Shown: in pieces, positions 47,285 to 58,374 of the stretch
Numbering within the stretch: position 1 is the first letter of the stretch
How the letters are laid out: every line of letters begins with the position of its first letter
DNA from: Hyaloperonospora brassicae
Taxonomy: Eukaryota; Oomycota; Peronosporomycetes; Peronosporales; Peronosporaceae
Length of the DNA: 64,000 bases
NCBI GenBank assembly: GCA_947650285.1
Contig: CANTFL010001425.1
Span: 1-64,000, forward strand
Direction: 5' to 3'
Notes under the pieces: model-generated
Databases searched by the model: none
The model's input: only the letters and a program-made list of their open reading frames with translations
What the model was told of the DNA's origin: nothing
Made by a program: the position numbers and the translations under genes

Positions 47285-48348
47285 TGTGGTGGAGTGGGTC
47301 GCCAAAATCGATTGGCGTGACTCTAACCCGCCCACTGTGCCGGACTGCCGACTTGAGGAGGGGGGTACTCCTATTCCGCTTGGATCTTAAAATCACCTTG
47401 TGTACCCGTCGGCTTGGCGGGTATCACTCTTCGGAGGACGTGGCGATGGAGTTAGATGTCGGTCTTGATGTGTGTAGACCTTGGGGGCCCTGAGCGGATA
47501 TGCTTCAGTCGGGGTCCAGTTAGGGCATCCACTCGGTCAACTTGGTTGAGAGTGGACTTATAACCAGATTTATCAGGGATAGTAGCGCCTGGCCTTTGCT
47601 TGTCTCAGGGGTGTCCACCGCCTGGCCTTTATGTATCCTCTCCCTTACCACTAGGGTATGGAGACCGCTTCCTATAGCGGTATTGAGTTGGGGGGGGGTG
47701 CTACTCCACGAACCTACAGGCCAATATACTTCCTGGGGTTCTATTTGCACTTGAGTCTTACCAGCACTGTCTTTTCAACGGGTGGGCCAAATAGATCCCT
47801 GGCCCGGAACAGGTTGGTAGACTTACTAGCTTCTTGGCTCACGAGACGTGTGGATTAGATCGCAAATTGAGTAGTCTTTAATAATGTCCTATCCTTTAAA
47901 CTACTTTACTCTGTACTTGCCTTACGCCTGGACTCACTATGCTGAGTGGTTAGGGACGCTTGATCTTGATAGTCCGGGTCGGCTGATGGATGACTAGGTC
48001 GGCCCTTGGGTGACGAGGTCGCTTGATCGGCTACCCACCAAAGGGTGACCAGGTCGGCCCTTGGGCGCCGAGGTCGCCTTGATCGGCCGTACCCACCAAA
48101 GGGTGACCAGGTCGGCCCTTGGGTGACCGAGGCCGCCTTGGTCGGCCGTACCTACCGACGAGTGGCCCGGTCGACCGACGAGTGGTTGAGAACGATCCGC
48201 ATTGGTGCCGCTCTCAACGGCTGGAACCCAACGGCCGCTTCTCCTCTGTGGCTCCTTGGCCTCCAGTCCCTTTCCGATCGCAAGGCCCCTGTCCCTCCGG
48301 TCCATCCCTCCTTGAGTCTACCCTTTCCAGAAAGTTCGCTTTACCACA
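47285..48348 (-). repeat. Family-2-like solo LTR nested in the family-1 LTR
   Basis: 1064 bp with perfect inverted hexamers at its ends (TGTGGT and ACCACA). It shares the ACCTTGTGTACCCGTCGG block and the terminal TTCGCTTTACCACA with the family-2 LTRs but is otherwise quite different, so it is a separate subfamily. The flanks AAAT and AAAA fit a 4-bp duplication with one change. Confidence 0.7.
47985..48186. repeat. Minisatellite, units of 55-59 bp
   Basis: Nearly three head-to-tail copies of a unit containing CGAGGTCGCCTTGATCGGCC, then ACCCACCAAAGGGTGACCAG and GTCGGCCCTTGGGTGAC; unit starts are at 48014, 48069 and 48128. It is placed inside the nested LTR, in the region where other family-2 LTRs carry their own tandem arrays. 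Confidence 0.85.
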
Positions 48349-48483
48349 AAAAACATAAAGTATATTCAATGAAGATATTAATTTTATTGCTACAATTCGT
48401 GTCGAGGACATGTCATAGGCTCACCCCGTAACACTATTTAAATACCACGCTTATACATAAAATTGAATAGTGCATATCCAATA

Positions 48484-48966
48484 TGTAACGGGGCACGCTC
48501 TTGCTCAGATAACTGAGCAAGGTCTTGCATTGATAACTATACAAGGGTGCGTACGCCCGAAGTCACGTACACGTGGCGTGAGGGAGCGTGATCAAGATAA
48601 TACAGAACACGAAAGCTCTGTCTTGAGGGAAAAGTAGAACTGTTATTTAATATAGTTATTTTCTTACTAAATCATCTTTCGTCTTAATCTAACTATATTA
48701 AACTACTGTCTCCTATGTGGGTCTTCTGTCCACCACCCATTGCGTGCGTCCAGCAGCGATTGGTGGTTACATTGTTTGATCTACACGGTGCATCAACCAA
48801 AAAGTGGACCCCTCCACGAATATTACCCTTAGAGGTAATATTCCGACAACTTCGCTTTTCTCGAGTGATGTTAATTGAATATTATCAAAAAGATAATATT
48901 TGAAAATTGGTACTTGGAATTGGTACTTTCGTACCAATTTTTATGTAACGGGCTCACCCCGTTACA
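48484..48966 (-). repeat. Family-1 3' LTR (copy 2)
   Basis: 483 bp, TG to CA, nearly identical to 56312-56781. The main difference is a 13-bp local duplication around TTGGTACTTGGAATTGGTAC, present here and absent there. On the + strand it ends with a 23-nt inverted repeat (arms TGTAACGGG and CCCGTTACA, 48944-48966). Inner hairpins include 48819-48842 and 48918-48939. Confidence 0.92.
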
Positions 48967-48985
48967 TCACCCCTCCCTTAACCAT
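48967..48985 (-). promoter_or_regulatory. Polypurine tract (copy 2)
   Basis: Read on the minus strand, TTAAGGGAGGGGTGA directly precedes the TG of the 3' LTR. It corresponds to the tract at 3291-3305 in copy 1. Confidence 0.8.
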
Positions 48986-49023
48986 CAGTCACTATAGTGA
49001 GTGATTGATTTGAGACCACCGTC

Positions 49024-49857
49024 GTGTCGCTCTGGGGACGGGGAGCACTTGTTGGTCTTTTCCTTCTCATTTTGACTTTAGAGCGCATGACAAGTCGATA
49101 CATGCGCTACGCGAACAAGGCTGCGTCCGTAGCGGCTGAACGAATTCGTGCAGCCGGAGGCCAAGTCACTAAATACTCGGCAGCAGGCAAAAATGCGCCT
49201 GCTGCTGCTGATAAGCAGCCTGCAACACCCATAGTTGCAGTTGCACGTGTTTATCTACGTGCAGCTTCGGCCGCGGGTGAAAGTCCCATGGACGTCGACC
49301 CCGAATTATAGGTGCTCTATTCGGGTGAGTCGGATACCTCGTCCGACTCCAAGTCGTCCTCAAAGCCCGACCGTACGGTGGCGGAAACGAAGACTGCTGC
49401 GCCTCGCGGCAGTCTCGATCCTGATTTGCGGCATGAGATTTTCGGTTCATTCCACGATTCCGGGAATTCGTCATCGGAATCGAACCGATCGCGCTCGTAT
49501 TCATACGAGGCTAGTGTGCAACATGAGAACGTACGTCCTCGTGACGATGTTGATGACTCTTCGCGGAGTCATCGTAGCCATAGCCGCAGTAATGCGAGGT
49601 ATTGCGGCGATCGTGGCGCCAGTAATTACGCTGGAATAACGCAAGAGGAGCAGTATCGTGACGCGTTGCGATCTGCTCCTGAAAACAGGCCGTGGATGCC
49701 TTCCGTGAGCGAGCTGAGAGAGAGGTATGGGTATACTACTGGGAGTTGTCGAACCCCACTCTTTGTTTTGTCAATGATCTATGGTCTTGACCCCAGTGCG
49801 AACCATTATCGCACTGAGCATGACTTCTGCATTGATGTCTTCTTTAGACATCGATGA
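49024..49857 (+). pseudogene. Antisense ORF, N-terminal part (copy 2)
   Basis: A 277-codon frame on the strand opposite to pol, starting 58 bp inside the 3' LTR and broken once by a TAG at 49309-49311. It is Ala/Ser/Arg-rich, with shared motifs LYSGESDTSSDS directly after the stop and EHDFCIDVFFRHR at the very end, both matching the antisense ORF of copy 1 (2537-3172, minus). The most plausible start is the ATG at 49024 or the one at 49087. The C-terminal third looks more ordered (YRDALRSAPENRPWMPSVSE, LRERYGYTTGS). The function is unknown; no domain is recognised. The protein ends in a conserved basic FRHR motif before the stop, and a coiled-coil part follows further on in another frame (50493-50786). 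Confidence 0.6.
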
Positions 49858-50239
49858 TCCACGGCAACCGAAATAGAAACGAGCTCTCTTTGGTGCAGGC
49901 GTGGAATTTGTCCATCGGCAACATTGAGAAGGTTGGCCGCAAGGTTTGGCCGGAAAACTCGATGTTGCTCGCAACAGGTTTTAGCTGAAGTCTCATACCG
50001 GTGATCGATACAAATTGCACTGAATGTCTCGAGAGGCAGGTTTACCTTGCCTCTCGTGGGGAGAGAATTGCCTGAGTTGTGTTGACAACTCAGTTCGTGT
50101 CCCTAGGGAGGCGTACCTCCCTAATCAACCCTACTGAAGGGCGTGCATCTCGTCCGAGATGCGATAAGGAATTGAGAACCTACATTCCCTTTTCGAAACT
50201 CCCGCCGCGTTCGTACGACAATGGCCCTCCATTGCCGGG

Positions 50240-52860
50240 TGTGTCTAGTCGTAGTTCTTGACGAGACCGGGCACATCCAACATCAGCTGCGAGCGGAGCT
50301 CCCAGCTGTTCCAAGAGGGTGGATACCCTCACCACTAGAGGAAATAACTCGTCCTTGATCCTGAGTCTTCACGGTGGTTCACGATAAGCTTCACAAGGAA
50401 GCGTTTATCACCGTGAGAGTCAACCAAAGGATGTGTAGGAGGAGGGAAAACTTCCTCCAGGTCGTTCTGCTCACCATCTTGACCTGAACGAGATGGATCG
50501 CGCAATTGTTGAATCGCGCGAGGATTTAGATCACGATAGGGACAGGCGTTACGCTCTTACCGACAATGTGCGGCAGCACCGCACAGATCGCGAAGCCGAT
50601 CGTGCGAAGGACAGTGCTAAGCACGCGGTCGAGCTACTGCAGGTCGAGCGTGATATCCGCTCCCTTGTTGAGAAGCTGAGGACGGCACGCGTGGAGATCT
50701 CTCACTTGAACGGAGAGACCTCTTCATTACGCATCCAGACTGATCATCTGGAGCGCAAACGCAAGAGCCTGATGGAGGTTCTTTAGCGTGGGGGTTATCT
50801 TCATCGTCGGAACAGGGCTCGTACTGACAGTACGGGCGGAGAAGTCCCACGTAAAACGTAGGATGCGTGCGCATCCTGCGTGGAAGTTCGATCGGGTATT
50901 CCTTGCATTGTTGGCGCAGCACACGAAAGGGCTGATGTTTTTTTGCAGTTGTTTACTGCTGCCCACATTGGTCACTACGCATCTAGGTAGATTTTCCGTA
51001 GATAGTAGGACTAATTCACCATTGATAAATGTATTTATATTTGCCCTTCCATTCTTGTCAGCGTTCCGTGGTCTGAAGGTCTAGTGCGTAAGAGATGGAA
51101 TCCTGTACAGAACGGATCACTTCTTCACGAGCCAGCAGAAAGTATTATGCTGACTCGGCATTGTTTTGTTCAGTTCGCCTTGTGCGAACTGCAGAAATTG
51201 TCCGTTTCTCTTTCTGTTCATCGGCGAGGATGTCGTCATCCTCGCTGGAACAGTCGTTGGCGATGCTAAAAATTCCAGCATCGTCATCCTCATTTGTATC
51301 AATAATAGCACCATCGCTATTATTGAGGTGGTTTTCTTCATCGATGTCGACTTGATCGACATCGGCATCATACGTGGAGAAATTTGCGTCGGCACGTAAT
51401 GAGCAATAGCCAAAACGGTTTTTGCTCGAGCGAGTTCCCCCCTTGTCAAAGAGTCACACTTTAAAAGGGTGGGCAGACGTGGATGGCGTAAGCCATTCAC
51501 GAAGAACGGTATGTGCTGTGTGGAAGCATGCACCGAATTATTACTGGCGAAAATTTGCCATTGGTAGGAATTCGCTCCAACTCGAGAACGAGTGGACGTA
51601 TACCTGAAGGATCTTTCTCGCGGACACGATCGGCAAGTTCCGTCTGGACATCTGTTTCGGGATGGTCAGATGTCGACATCTTCATCCGGGTTCCGAGTGA
51701 ACGGAACACGGATTGCCAAAAGTCTGTCGTGAAACGAGGGTCACGGTCGAACACGAGTTCATGGGGTAACCCGTGAAGTCGAAATATCATGTCGGTAAAG
51801 ACACGAGCACAGCCTTGTGCCGTTATCGAATTGAAGACAGCACTAAGATGCACCATGTTGCTGAACTGGTCAACAAACACAAGAATACCATTATTCTTGT
51901 GAGCGTCTTCGGGGAAACCGAAGACGAAGTCCAATGAAACGGGCTGCCAGCACTCTGCCGGGACTGGTTGAGGCTGTAAGGGTGTACGGGATGAAGAAAT
52001 GGGCTTCACTCGTTGACAAACCTCGCAAACACGAATGTGCTTGCAGAGTAACTGATACTGGCGGGGCCAGTAAAAGTCACGACTTACCATAAGGTAAGTA
52101 TTTTCCCGACCACGATGACCACCAGTTAGGGCATCGTGACACTCACACAAGATGGACAAGCGCAAATTGTTATGAGTGGGGACGACGACACGAGGCGGGT
52201 CGCCGGCAACGGCTATATAATAGAGCAGCCCGGTGCGGGTTGTGCGCAGATCCTCTTCGGATCGGTACAAAGCCGGTAGTTCTTTCAAAGATTTACGAGA
52301 TGGATCCATTAAGCGCAGAAGATCCTTTTCTCCTGCGTATGCCTTTCGTATGTCGTCATGTAAACTTGACGACGGGACACTGACTGACAGCGTCTCAACA
52401 GTGGGATTATCCTCACTGTTGATTTGTGCGTCCGGCTCGAAATCAGGCCGGCGCGAAATCGCATCAGAGACGACATTGAGTCGTCCTGGTTTATACTCCA
52501 CGGAGAAGTTATACTCCGCGAAGATATACATCCACCTCGCCATTCGTTGCGAGAGGTGGGGACTGTTTACGGCCGTGCGTAGTGACGCATGGTACGTATT
52601 GACGATGAACGGTCTATCTCCCAAGAGATAGACACGAAACTTAGCCAGTGCGTACTTCATGGCAAGGAGTTCCTTGTCATGCACTGGGTAATTATGCTCA
52701 GCTGCTTGCAGCTGACGCGATTAATAGCAGATGACGCGTTCTGCGCCATCTGTGTCAAATTTCATCAACGCACAGCCGATTGCAAAATCGCTGGCGTCAC
52801 AGACCACATGAAATGGCCTGTCCTGATATGCAATCGCCGATAATGGGCGATTGCATCAAG
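50240..52860 (-). pseudogene. RNase H, integrase and chromodomain (copy 2)
   Basis: The minus strand from 52860 encodes RNase H (FHVVCDASDFAIGCALMKF, a TAA, then HDKELLAMKYALAKFRVYLL), a spacer, and the integrase zinc module (LTGGHRGRENTYLMVSRDFY, VCEVCQRVKP). The core has Asp in VSLDFVFGFPED, Asp in FDRDPRFTTDFW and Glu in HPETDVQTELADRV, after which the frame is lost near 51500. The sequence continues through the acidic linker (about 51400-51230, -1 frame) to the GPY/F end (ELPRRMRTHPTFYVGLLRPY at 50890). A chromodomain remains at about 50420-50250 ([15 protein letters not shown]) with stops. It is non-functional. Confidence 0.85.
50493..50786 (+). CDS. Antisense ORF, coiled-coil part (copy 2)
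   Basis: 97 codons, strongly charged, with helical periodicity throughout: MDRAIVESREDLDHDRDRR, then EADRAKDSAKHAVELLQVER, then VEKLRTARVEISHLNG and LRIQTDHLERKRKSLMEVL. It aligns with the C-terminal 70 residues of the antisense ORF in copy 1 (1697-2392, minus). It lies opposite the linker between GPY/F and chromodomain of the integrase. The segment between 49857 and 50493 carries stops in this copy, so this is probably the C-terminal exon-like half of a single broken gene. The Met at 50493 is conserved in copy 1 but may be internal. Confidence 0.6.
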   Translation: MDRAIVESREDLDHDRDRRYALTDNVRQHRTDREADRAKDSAKHAVELLQVERDIRSLVEKLRTARVEISHLNGETSSLRIQTDHLERKRKSLMEVL

Positions 52861-52999
52861 CTTTGCTTGACAACTTTGACGGGAAAGATGAGATTCATCG
52901 TTCCATGACCACTTCACATTTTTCTTGAGTAAACAAGAAAGATGAACAGTTATCTCGGCGTAGATTACGCGAGTACTTGTGCAAGTACGCCGCTAGTCC

Positions 53000-53650
53000 A
53001 AGGAACTTACGAAGTCCCTTGACATCAACTGGTACAAGCTAGTCAGAAATCGCCTTGATCTTTTCGGGATCAGGGCGTACGCCGTGTTTACCTACGATTC
53101 ACGCAAGAAGTGGTATGTCGATAGCCGCGAATATACACTTCTTGAGGTTGGCATACAACTTATGCTTGCGCATAAGTTGAAGAGCCCGACGATCGTGAGT
53201 TTTGGGTACTTTAACGTCCCTTTTACCGTCCATAGCCCGGCTATGGGAGAACACATCGTCGAAGTAACTCGGTGCGAAATCTTGCACCGGTTTTAGCAGA
53301 TTTGTTACACATCTGTTGAAAGTAGCAGGGTCATCACTCATCCCCTGTGGCATAACTAGCCACTCCCACAGCATACCGCTGGGGGTGCTCACTGCTGTGT
53401 ACGGGATGTCCCGTTCACGCATGAGGATCTGATATAATCCATCCATTAGAGCCATGGACGAAAAGATGGTACTCTTTGACATAATATCTATGATTACGTC
53501 CTTCCTCTGTATCGTCGTCTGAGCCGGTACCGTTGCAGCCTTCAACATGTTGAATGCGTGCACTATCCGCCATTCTCCTGTGGCTTTTCGCACACAGATG
53601 GTCGGAGAGCTGTGAGGGTATGTTGATTTCCCTACATGGCCCTCTGCTAA
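53000..53650 (-). pseudogene. Reverse transcriptase (copy 2)
   Basis: The readable block 53593-53099 contains RKATGEWRIVHAFNMLKAAT (fingers), TIFSSMALMDGLYQILMRE (motif A, where the usual 'D-L-M-D-G' first Asp is replaced by Ala), LWEWLVMPQGMSDDPATFNR (motif B) and SYFDDVFSHSRA (motif C with both Asp present). It ends with LYANLKKCIFAAIDIPLL. The loss of the motif A Asp should abolish polymerisation. Frame is lost upstream of 53593 and downstream of 53099. Confidence 0.88.
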
Positions 53651-54402
53651 GAGATCGGTAAAGAACTAGTCGATCGCTAGAACTTGTTCACGAGGCAGTG
53701 GTCACTTTTTCATGACACAGTACTTCGAGCCCAGTTTGAGCTCGATCGCGTGTCGAGTGCCTTTGTCCTTAGGCGACTCGCAAGGTACGGATTCAGGGAA
53801 CACATCCTTGAATTCGATCAAATCCTTATACAAAGGATTTGCCTGAAGTGACTCCCAGAATTGAGACGTCGTATCGTCTCAATCCGAGTCTTCTCATCGA
53901 GGACACTTTCGTCCATCGATGAGCTGCTGAGAACCTGTTCGTTCCCAGCAAATACTATTGCCGACCAAATATCGGCCACATACTCATCCTCTGAGACGAG
54001 TATGCAGATCTGCTTGACTTTGCCACTACGCAGATCGCGCAAGAACCGTTTCGGTTCTAGCCTCGGCAATTGAGTTATCTCCGAAGTTAAAATTCGGAGG
54101 CACAATCAGATCAAGCGTATAAGCGCCTACGCTTGATCCGTCATTAACCAAGACGTTCAACGTCTCGGTTTCTTCCTGGGAACTTGCTTCCACAGGTTGC
54201 TGAGGGCCTGATCCCTCAGTAAGTGACTCTTGAGGAATTCCTTCCTCAAGCACGTGGGGACTTATTCCCTCGACGTCTTCTGACTGTGGCTGTGCAACCA
54301 CAGTCAGGTACTCGATCCTCTACGGTCGACTCTCCAGTCGACCTAGGATGTTCATGTTGCCCTTTGGGGGCAACAGGTTCCTTCTGTCTAAGATGCTGCC
54401 CG

Positions 54403-55059
54403 CTAGGCATGCATCCATGTCCCGATCCACTCGACATATTTCGAGTGGTGGACCTTCGGCGCCGCCTGTACTTCTGTACAGCCGCCGGGAGCTTTCTCCA
54501 CAGTGTAGTGATCAACTACACTGTGATCTTGTGCAGTCGTGCTAACGACCTTACCGCAAGTGAGGCTATCGCACTCACTCGCAGAACATCCACACGCTTG
54601 TGGACGCTCCAAGATGTTCATCAGATGACCATCCGATGAACAAGCGACAGGCATCTTCACGGATTGATGCTGCCGGCTCACCCTTGGCTCGTACCTTCTG
54701 CGCCAAGGTGATCCTAGGATTACATCAAATTTGTCATCCAGATCCAATACGATGAATTCATCATCGTACTGTTCGTCCTATAACGGGTAGTGGATTCCCA
54801 CTATATGCTTCTTAAGGGTAATAGATGCGCCTGTGGCGAGGCGCAACGTCATCCTCGTGAGGGGAATATGGCGCTCAACGACCTTGGTCCCACGATCCTC
54901 CAGTGACTGGCAACGAATAAAATTATTCGACGCCCCACAGTAAACCAGAGCGTGAAGTGACATATCTTTTGTCACTTCTAACTTCAAGGTGATGAGTGAT
55001 ATCTTATCACCAGGTGCAGATACACACAGTGACTGTGTGTCTGGAGAAACTTTCGTCAA
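54403..55059 (-). pseudogene. Aspartic protease (copy 2)
   Basis: 55059-54778 includes MSLHALVYCGASNNFIRC, which aligns with the retropepsin 'A-L-V-D-(S/C)-G-A-(S/T)-x-N-F-(I/V)' site. The catalytic Asp has become Tyr (TAC), so the enzyme cannot be active. 54747-54403 continues with DLDDKFDVILGSPWRRRYEP, the 'D-V-I-L-G-x-P-W' flap-side block, and a Cys-rich segment (CGCSASECDSLTCGK) that is typical of no protease I know. A stop at about 54780 separates the halves. Confidence 0.85.
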
Positions 55060-55090
55060 GAGATTTGCAAATTATCTTGAGGTTGCTGGA

Positions 55091-56047
55091 TCAGTAAGGC
55101 GCTCCGCTCCTACAGACCCCGGCCATTCTTTGATGGTCCGCTTTTCCGTTGCGGTTTTGCAATAGCATTGGATTCACGCCCATTTCCCCTTTTGGCAAAT
55201 GGACGACCATTTCTCTCAGTACTGCTAGGTACTGGGCGAGGGGCACTGCACTCGTAAGCGTAGTGTCCCAACTTCTGTCATCGGTTGCACTTCTGCAATC
55301 GCTTGTTTTCGAAGAGCGTGTTCTCTTGCTCTCAACATAACAGAGGTCCATTGGTTCTGGACCTCCGATCTCTTGTCGTCTCGGTGGACGATAAGAGTTT
55401 GAGATAGCATGAGCCTGTCTTATGCTTAAGTCTTCCTGTTCCGCTGCTGCAATAGCATCTTCTAGAGTATTCAACTCCAGGCGGAACAGGTGATTCATGA
55501 CGGGCCCGTCTACGAGCCCTTGCATGAACACCGTAATCAACGTGTGTTCATGAACTGGGTTGGCAGTTATACTACTCGCAAGGAGTCGTATATGCTGAGC
55601 GCAAGCGTGCACATCACGCTTACCTTGTTTGAGTTTCAGGAGCTCTGATCGAGCCCTGAACTCAGCCCTTGGCGGCTTAAACGTTTGTTTGAGCCGGGTT
55701 TTGAAGGATTCGAGCGATTTAAAAGCGTATGGGTCGCTCATCTCCAGGCCTAAGGCCCAAGTTTTGGCACGTCCTGCCAAGTGGGTTTGAGCAAATGTTA
55801 GTTTCATTTGCTCATCGCCGATGCGACATACTCTTATGGCTCTGTCAAATTCGACGAACCACAATAACAGGGAGTCTCCCTCGACTCCTCTGTACTTGTA
55901 GATTTCAACCTTCAAGATTTTGGGGCGACGCGTGTGCGTCGTCCCGCCCACAGCAGGATTAAATTGCTGCTGTCTGAACAGCTCTGTCTGTTGAGCACCG
56001 AGTTCTCTCAACTGCTCAGCCTGTTGAGATCCTTGCTGGTGAAGCAA
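55091..56047 (-). pseudogene. gag (copy 2)
   Basis: An open frame of 318 codons with a Gln-rich N-terminus and a Retrotrans_gag capsid core: LLLWFVEFDRAIRVCRIGDE, AGRAKTWALGLEM, SLESFKTRLKQTFKPPRAEF, SELLKLKQGKRDVHACAQHI. Near 55290-55240 the zinc knuckle is readable only in another frame (KCNR, stop in place of the second Cys, QKLGHYAYEC), so the C-terminus after about residue 240 is out of frame. Gag would build the virus-like particle. The true start may lie slightly upstream of the Met at 56047, since the preceding codons also look gag-like. Confidence 0.85.
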
Positions 56048-56293
56048 GGCTATTTCTCTCGTTCCGCGCCAAGTTCATGTTGAATGAACCTGGCAATGGC
56101 GGCATATTGTTGGTCTCTGTTAAGGTTTTTCCAACTTTGCGGGAACGCCAATGTTGCACACGGTAGAGCTCATTCGCCCTACCGCGACCTATTCGAGGTC
56201 ACTCAAATAGGCGAAGCCTTTGCGTGTGGCGTGAATGCTCTCTTCCTCATCCATCATGTTCATGATGGATAAGGTGGGTGGTCGTTGGAAGGA

Positions 56294-56311
56294 CAACAAA
56301 GTGCTACCAGG
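56294..56311 (-). promoter_or_regulatory. Putative primer-binding site (copy 2)
   Basis: Read on the minus strand, CCTGGTAGCACTTTGTTG directly follows the CA end of the 5' LTR. TGG at position 3 would pair with a tRNA CCA end. I could not assign the tRNA. Confidence 0.4.
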
Positions 56312-56781
56312 TGTAACGGGGCACGCTCTTGCTCAGATAACTGAGCAAGGTCTTGCATTGATAACTATACAAGGGTGCGTACGCCCGAAGTCACGTACAC
56401 GTGGCGTGAGGGAGCGCGACCAAGATAATACAGAACACGAAAGCTCTGTCTTGAGGGAAAAGTAGAACTGTTATTTAATATAGTTATTTTCTTACTAAAT
56501 TATCTTTCGTCTTAATCTAACTATATTAAACTACTGTCTCCTATGTGGGTCTTCTGTCCACCACCCATTGCGTGCGTCCAGCAGCGATTGGTGGTTACAT
56601 TGTTTGATCTACACGGTGCATCAACCAAAAAGTGGACCCCTCCACGAATATTACCCTTAGAGGTAATATTCCGACAACTTCGCTTTTCTCGAGTGATGTT
56701 AATTGAATATTATCAAAAAGATAACATTCGAAAATTGGTACTTTCGGACCAATTTTTATGTAACGGGCTCACCCCGTTACA
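56312..56781 (-). repeat. Family-1 5' LTR (copy 2)
   Basis: 470 bp, TG to CA, nearly identical to 48484-48966, which implies a more recent insertion than the old solo LTR at 46902-48433. The terminal 23-nt inverted repeat is at 56759-56781. Confidence 0.92.
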
Positions 56782-58374
56782 ACATATCCCGATAGATGTA
56801 GCGAGCGTTCCAGAACTATGGACTAATTCACAAAAAAATTGCCAACAATTATGGACAAAATACACAAGTTGGCACCAGATGCACATGGCACTTTACCGCA
56901 AGCCTTGGTTGTCCCGGTCAAATGTCATGAGTCATATCAGACACCGTCGTAGTCAATCATTGTATACGCGAACCACGAGCATATAGAAGGGTTCGATCGA
57001 TATTGGATGCAATCAGAAGTCGCACACTGACTGCTTTCCTTCCCGTTCGATCTGGGCTGGACCTTTGTTTCGTTCGCCATGCCAGCCGAGCTGATTCCGG
57101 ATACGTAATGACTGCCTCCGCGCATTCATGTCGTTGCTACATAGCATTCGTGACGAAAAAACTGCCTGAGTTGCGTCAACAGTGAGATGAAGTCGATCGT
57201 AAGCCGGACACAGGTAAGACTCGGCATATGATTATACCATTGTGTTTCTATCTGTGACGAGTGTTGATGGGATCACGACTTTGACGAACGTAAAACATTG
57301 ACGACCTTCAAGGTGCACCAAGCATCATCAATTCTACTGCATCGCACGCACGCACTCATTTACGTATCGAGTGACACACAAAGGCACATCTCTAATTATT
57401 GTAAAGTTCTGGTACTGTGATATGCACTTCCCATGCTGTTTTTTACATAAACACAATTAGAAGCTGTCAGTGCGAGCAGGCTAATACTACTATGATCAAG
57501 CGCTTCATGATAGTGAAGGAGCTTTCAGCATTTGGGACATTCAATAGGAACGATAATTTATCGGTGAACAAAGTATTTAGCGGTTGTCGTTTGGATCTTG
57601 ATCGCTGACAGTAAAGATAGATGTTTGACAGCTGAATTCGGGACATTTAACGCCTCGCAGAAATATGCATGAATTAGTCCACTTTTTGTTTTGTAAAAAC
57701 CCAACCGCCCTGCTAAAAGGTCGACGTCAACTGCGAATATATTTGTAAATAACATCAGTAGGAAAAATGGTATGTAGAATCGTGCGCACGGAGCTCACGA
57801 AGACGTCGAAGCCAACTCAATCTGCGTTGGCAGATGGCCATGGTGCTGGCATCATTTCTTTTCAGGCAGAAGTGTCATATCTGCAAGTTATATTCTCCGA
57901 CTTGCAACGATCGCGACTAGCATGGATTGTGCAAAAATCAGCTGCATGGTATGGCTATCACCTGTCTTGAGCACCGTAACTCATTCATTAGCAGTTTGCC
58001 TTTTTGATACAGTCCACGGTACAAGAAACAATGCAAATGTGGAATACCGATAGTGCATCAATTTTATCGATATCAACACTAACAAAGCATCCGAAGTGTC
58101 AAAGCAGTCGTCAATCAGTTTGTTGTTGTTTTGGCCATGGCATTTGATGTCTAGCCAAACTATGCTCTCTATTATCCTAAACGGCTCTGACATTTGCTGC
58201 AAGGAAATAATCGAGACGTCTTGATACTAATGTCTACCTGCTCTGCATGAAAGCAGCGCAAGGCACTACTTCTAAGCCCGGCAACTCGTTCATAAACTCT
58301 TCGCATATAGCCGATTCCGAAAATCTACCAATGTTATCCCTCTATTATCACATACTTATCTTACAACTATTATC
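56782..58374. other. Intergenic; possible Ty1/copia trace
   Basis: No intact gene. On the minus strand at 57755-57558, AGRLGFYKTKSGLIHAYF and EALNVPNSAVKHLSLLSAI resemble the segment between protease and integrase of copia elements ('L-x-V-P-x-x-x-x-N-L-L-S-x-x-A'), but nothing else of such an element was found. Treat it as a weak hint only. Confidence 0.3.

Larger units (their letters stand above)
46902..48433 (-). repeat. Family-1 solo LTR, old, split by a nested LTR
   Basis: 46902-47284 aligns with most of the family-1 LTR at 48484-48966. It starts TGTAATGGG, then CAGATAACTGA, then AAAAGTAGAAC, then TTGCGCGCGTCCATCAGCG. The remaining 85 bp, ending GCTCACCCCGTAACA, resume at 48349-48433. 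The two parts together give about 468 bp, the expected LTR length. It is far more diverged than the LTRs of the neighbouring element. No internal sequence follows, so it is solo. No matching target duplication is visible. Confidence 0.7.
48484..56781 (-). mobile_element. Family-1 Ty3/gypsy retrotransposon, complete length, inactivated (copy 2)
   Basis: 8.3 kb between two LTRs, pol on the minus strand: gag, protease, RT, RNase H, integrase, degenerate chromodomain, then antisense ORFs and a polypurine tract before the 3' LTR. Inactivating changes are seen in the zinc knuckle (stop), protease (catalytic Asp to Tyr), RT (motif A Asp to Ala), RNase H (stop) and integrase (frameshift near 51500). 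Flanking pentamers (CAATA before 48484, ACATA after 56781) do not match, so the target duplication is lost or the ends have been rearranged. The copy is saturated with short perfect inverted repeats. Confidence 0.9.

Noticed and set aside
47985..48186. CRISPR-like spaced repeats
   Set aside because: The units are head-to-tail with no unique spacers and lie inside an LTR of a eukaryotic element; it is a minisatellite.
56782..56790. Target-site duplication for the 8.3-kb element
   Set aside because: Pentamers at the two ends (CAATA and ACATA) do not match; the CATATCC strings near both sides are not adjacent to the LTR tips.
57558..57755. Ty1/copia remnant on the minus strand
   Set aside because: Only one short motif fits; no protease, integrase or RT block nearby, so it is kept as a weak note, not a called element.
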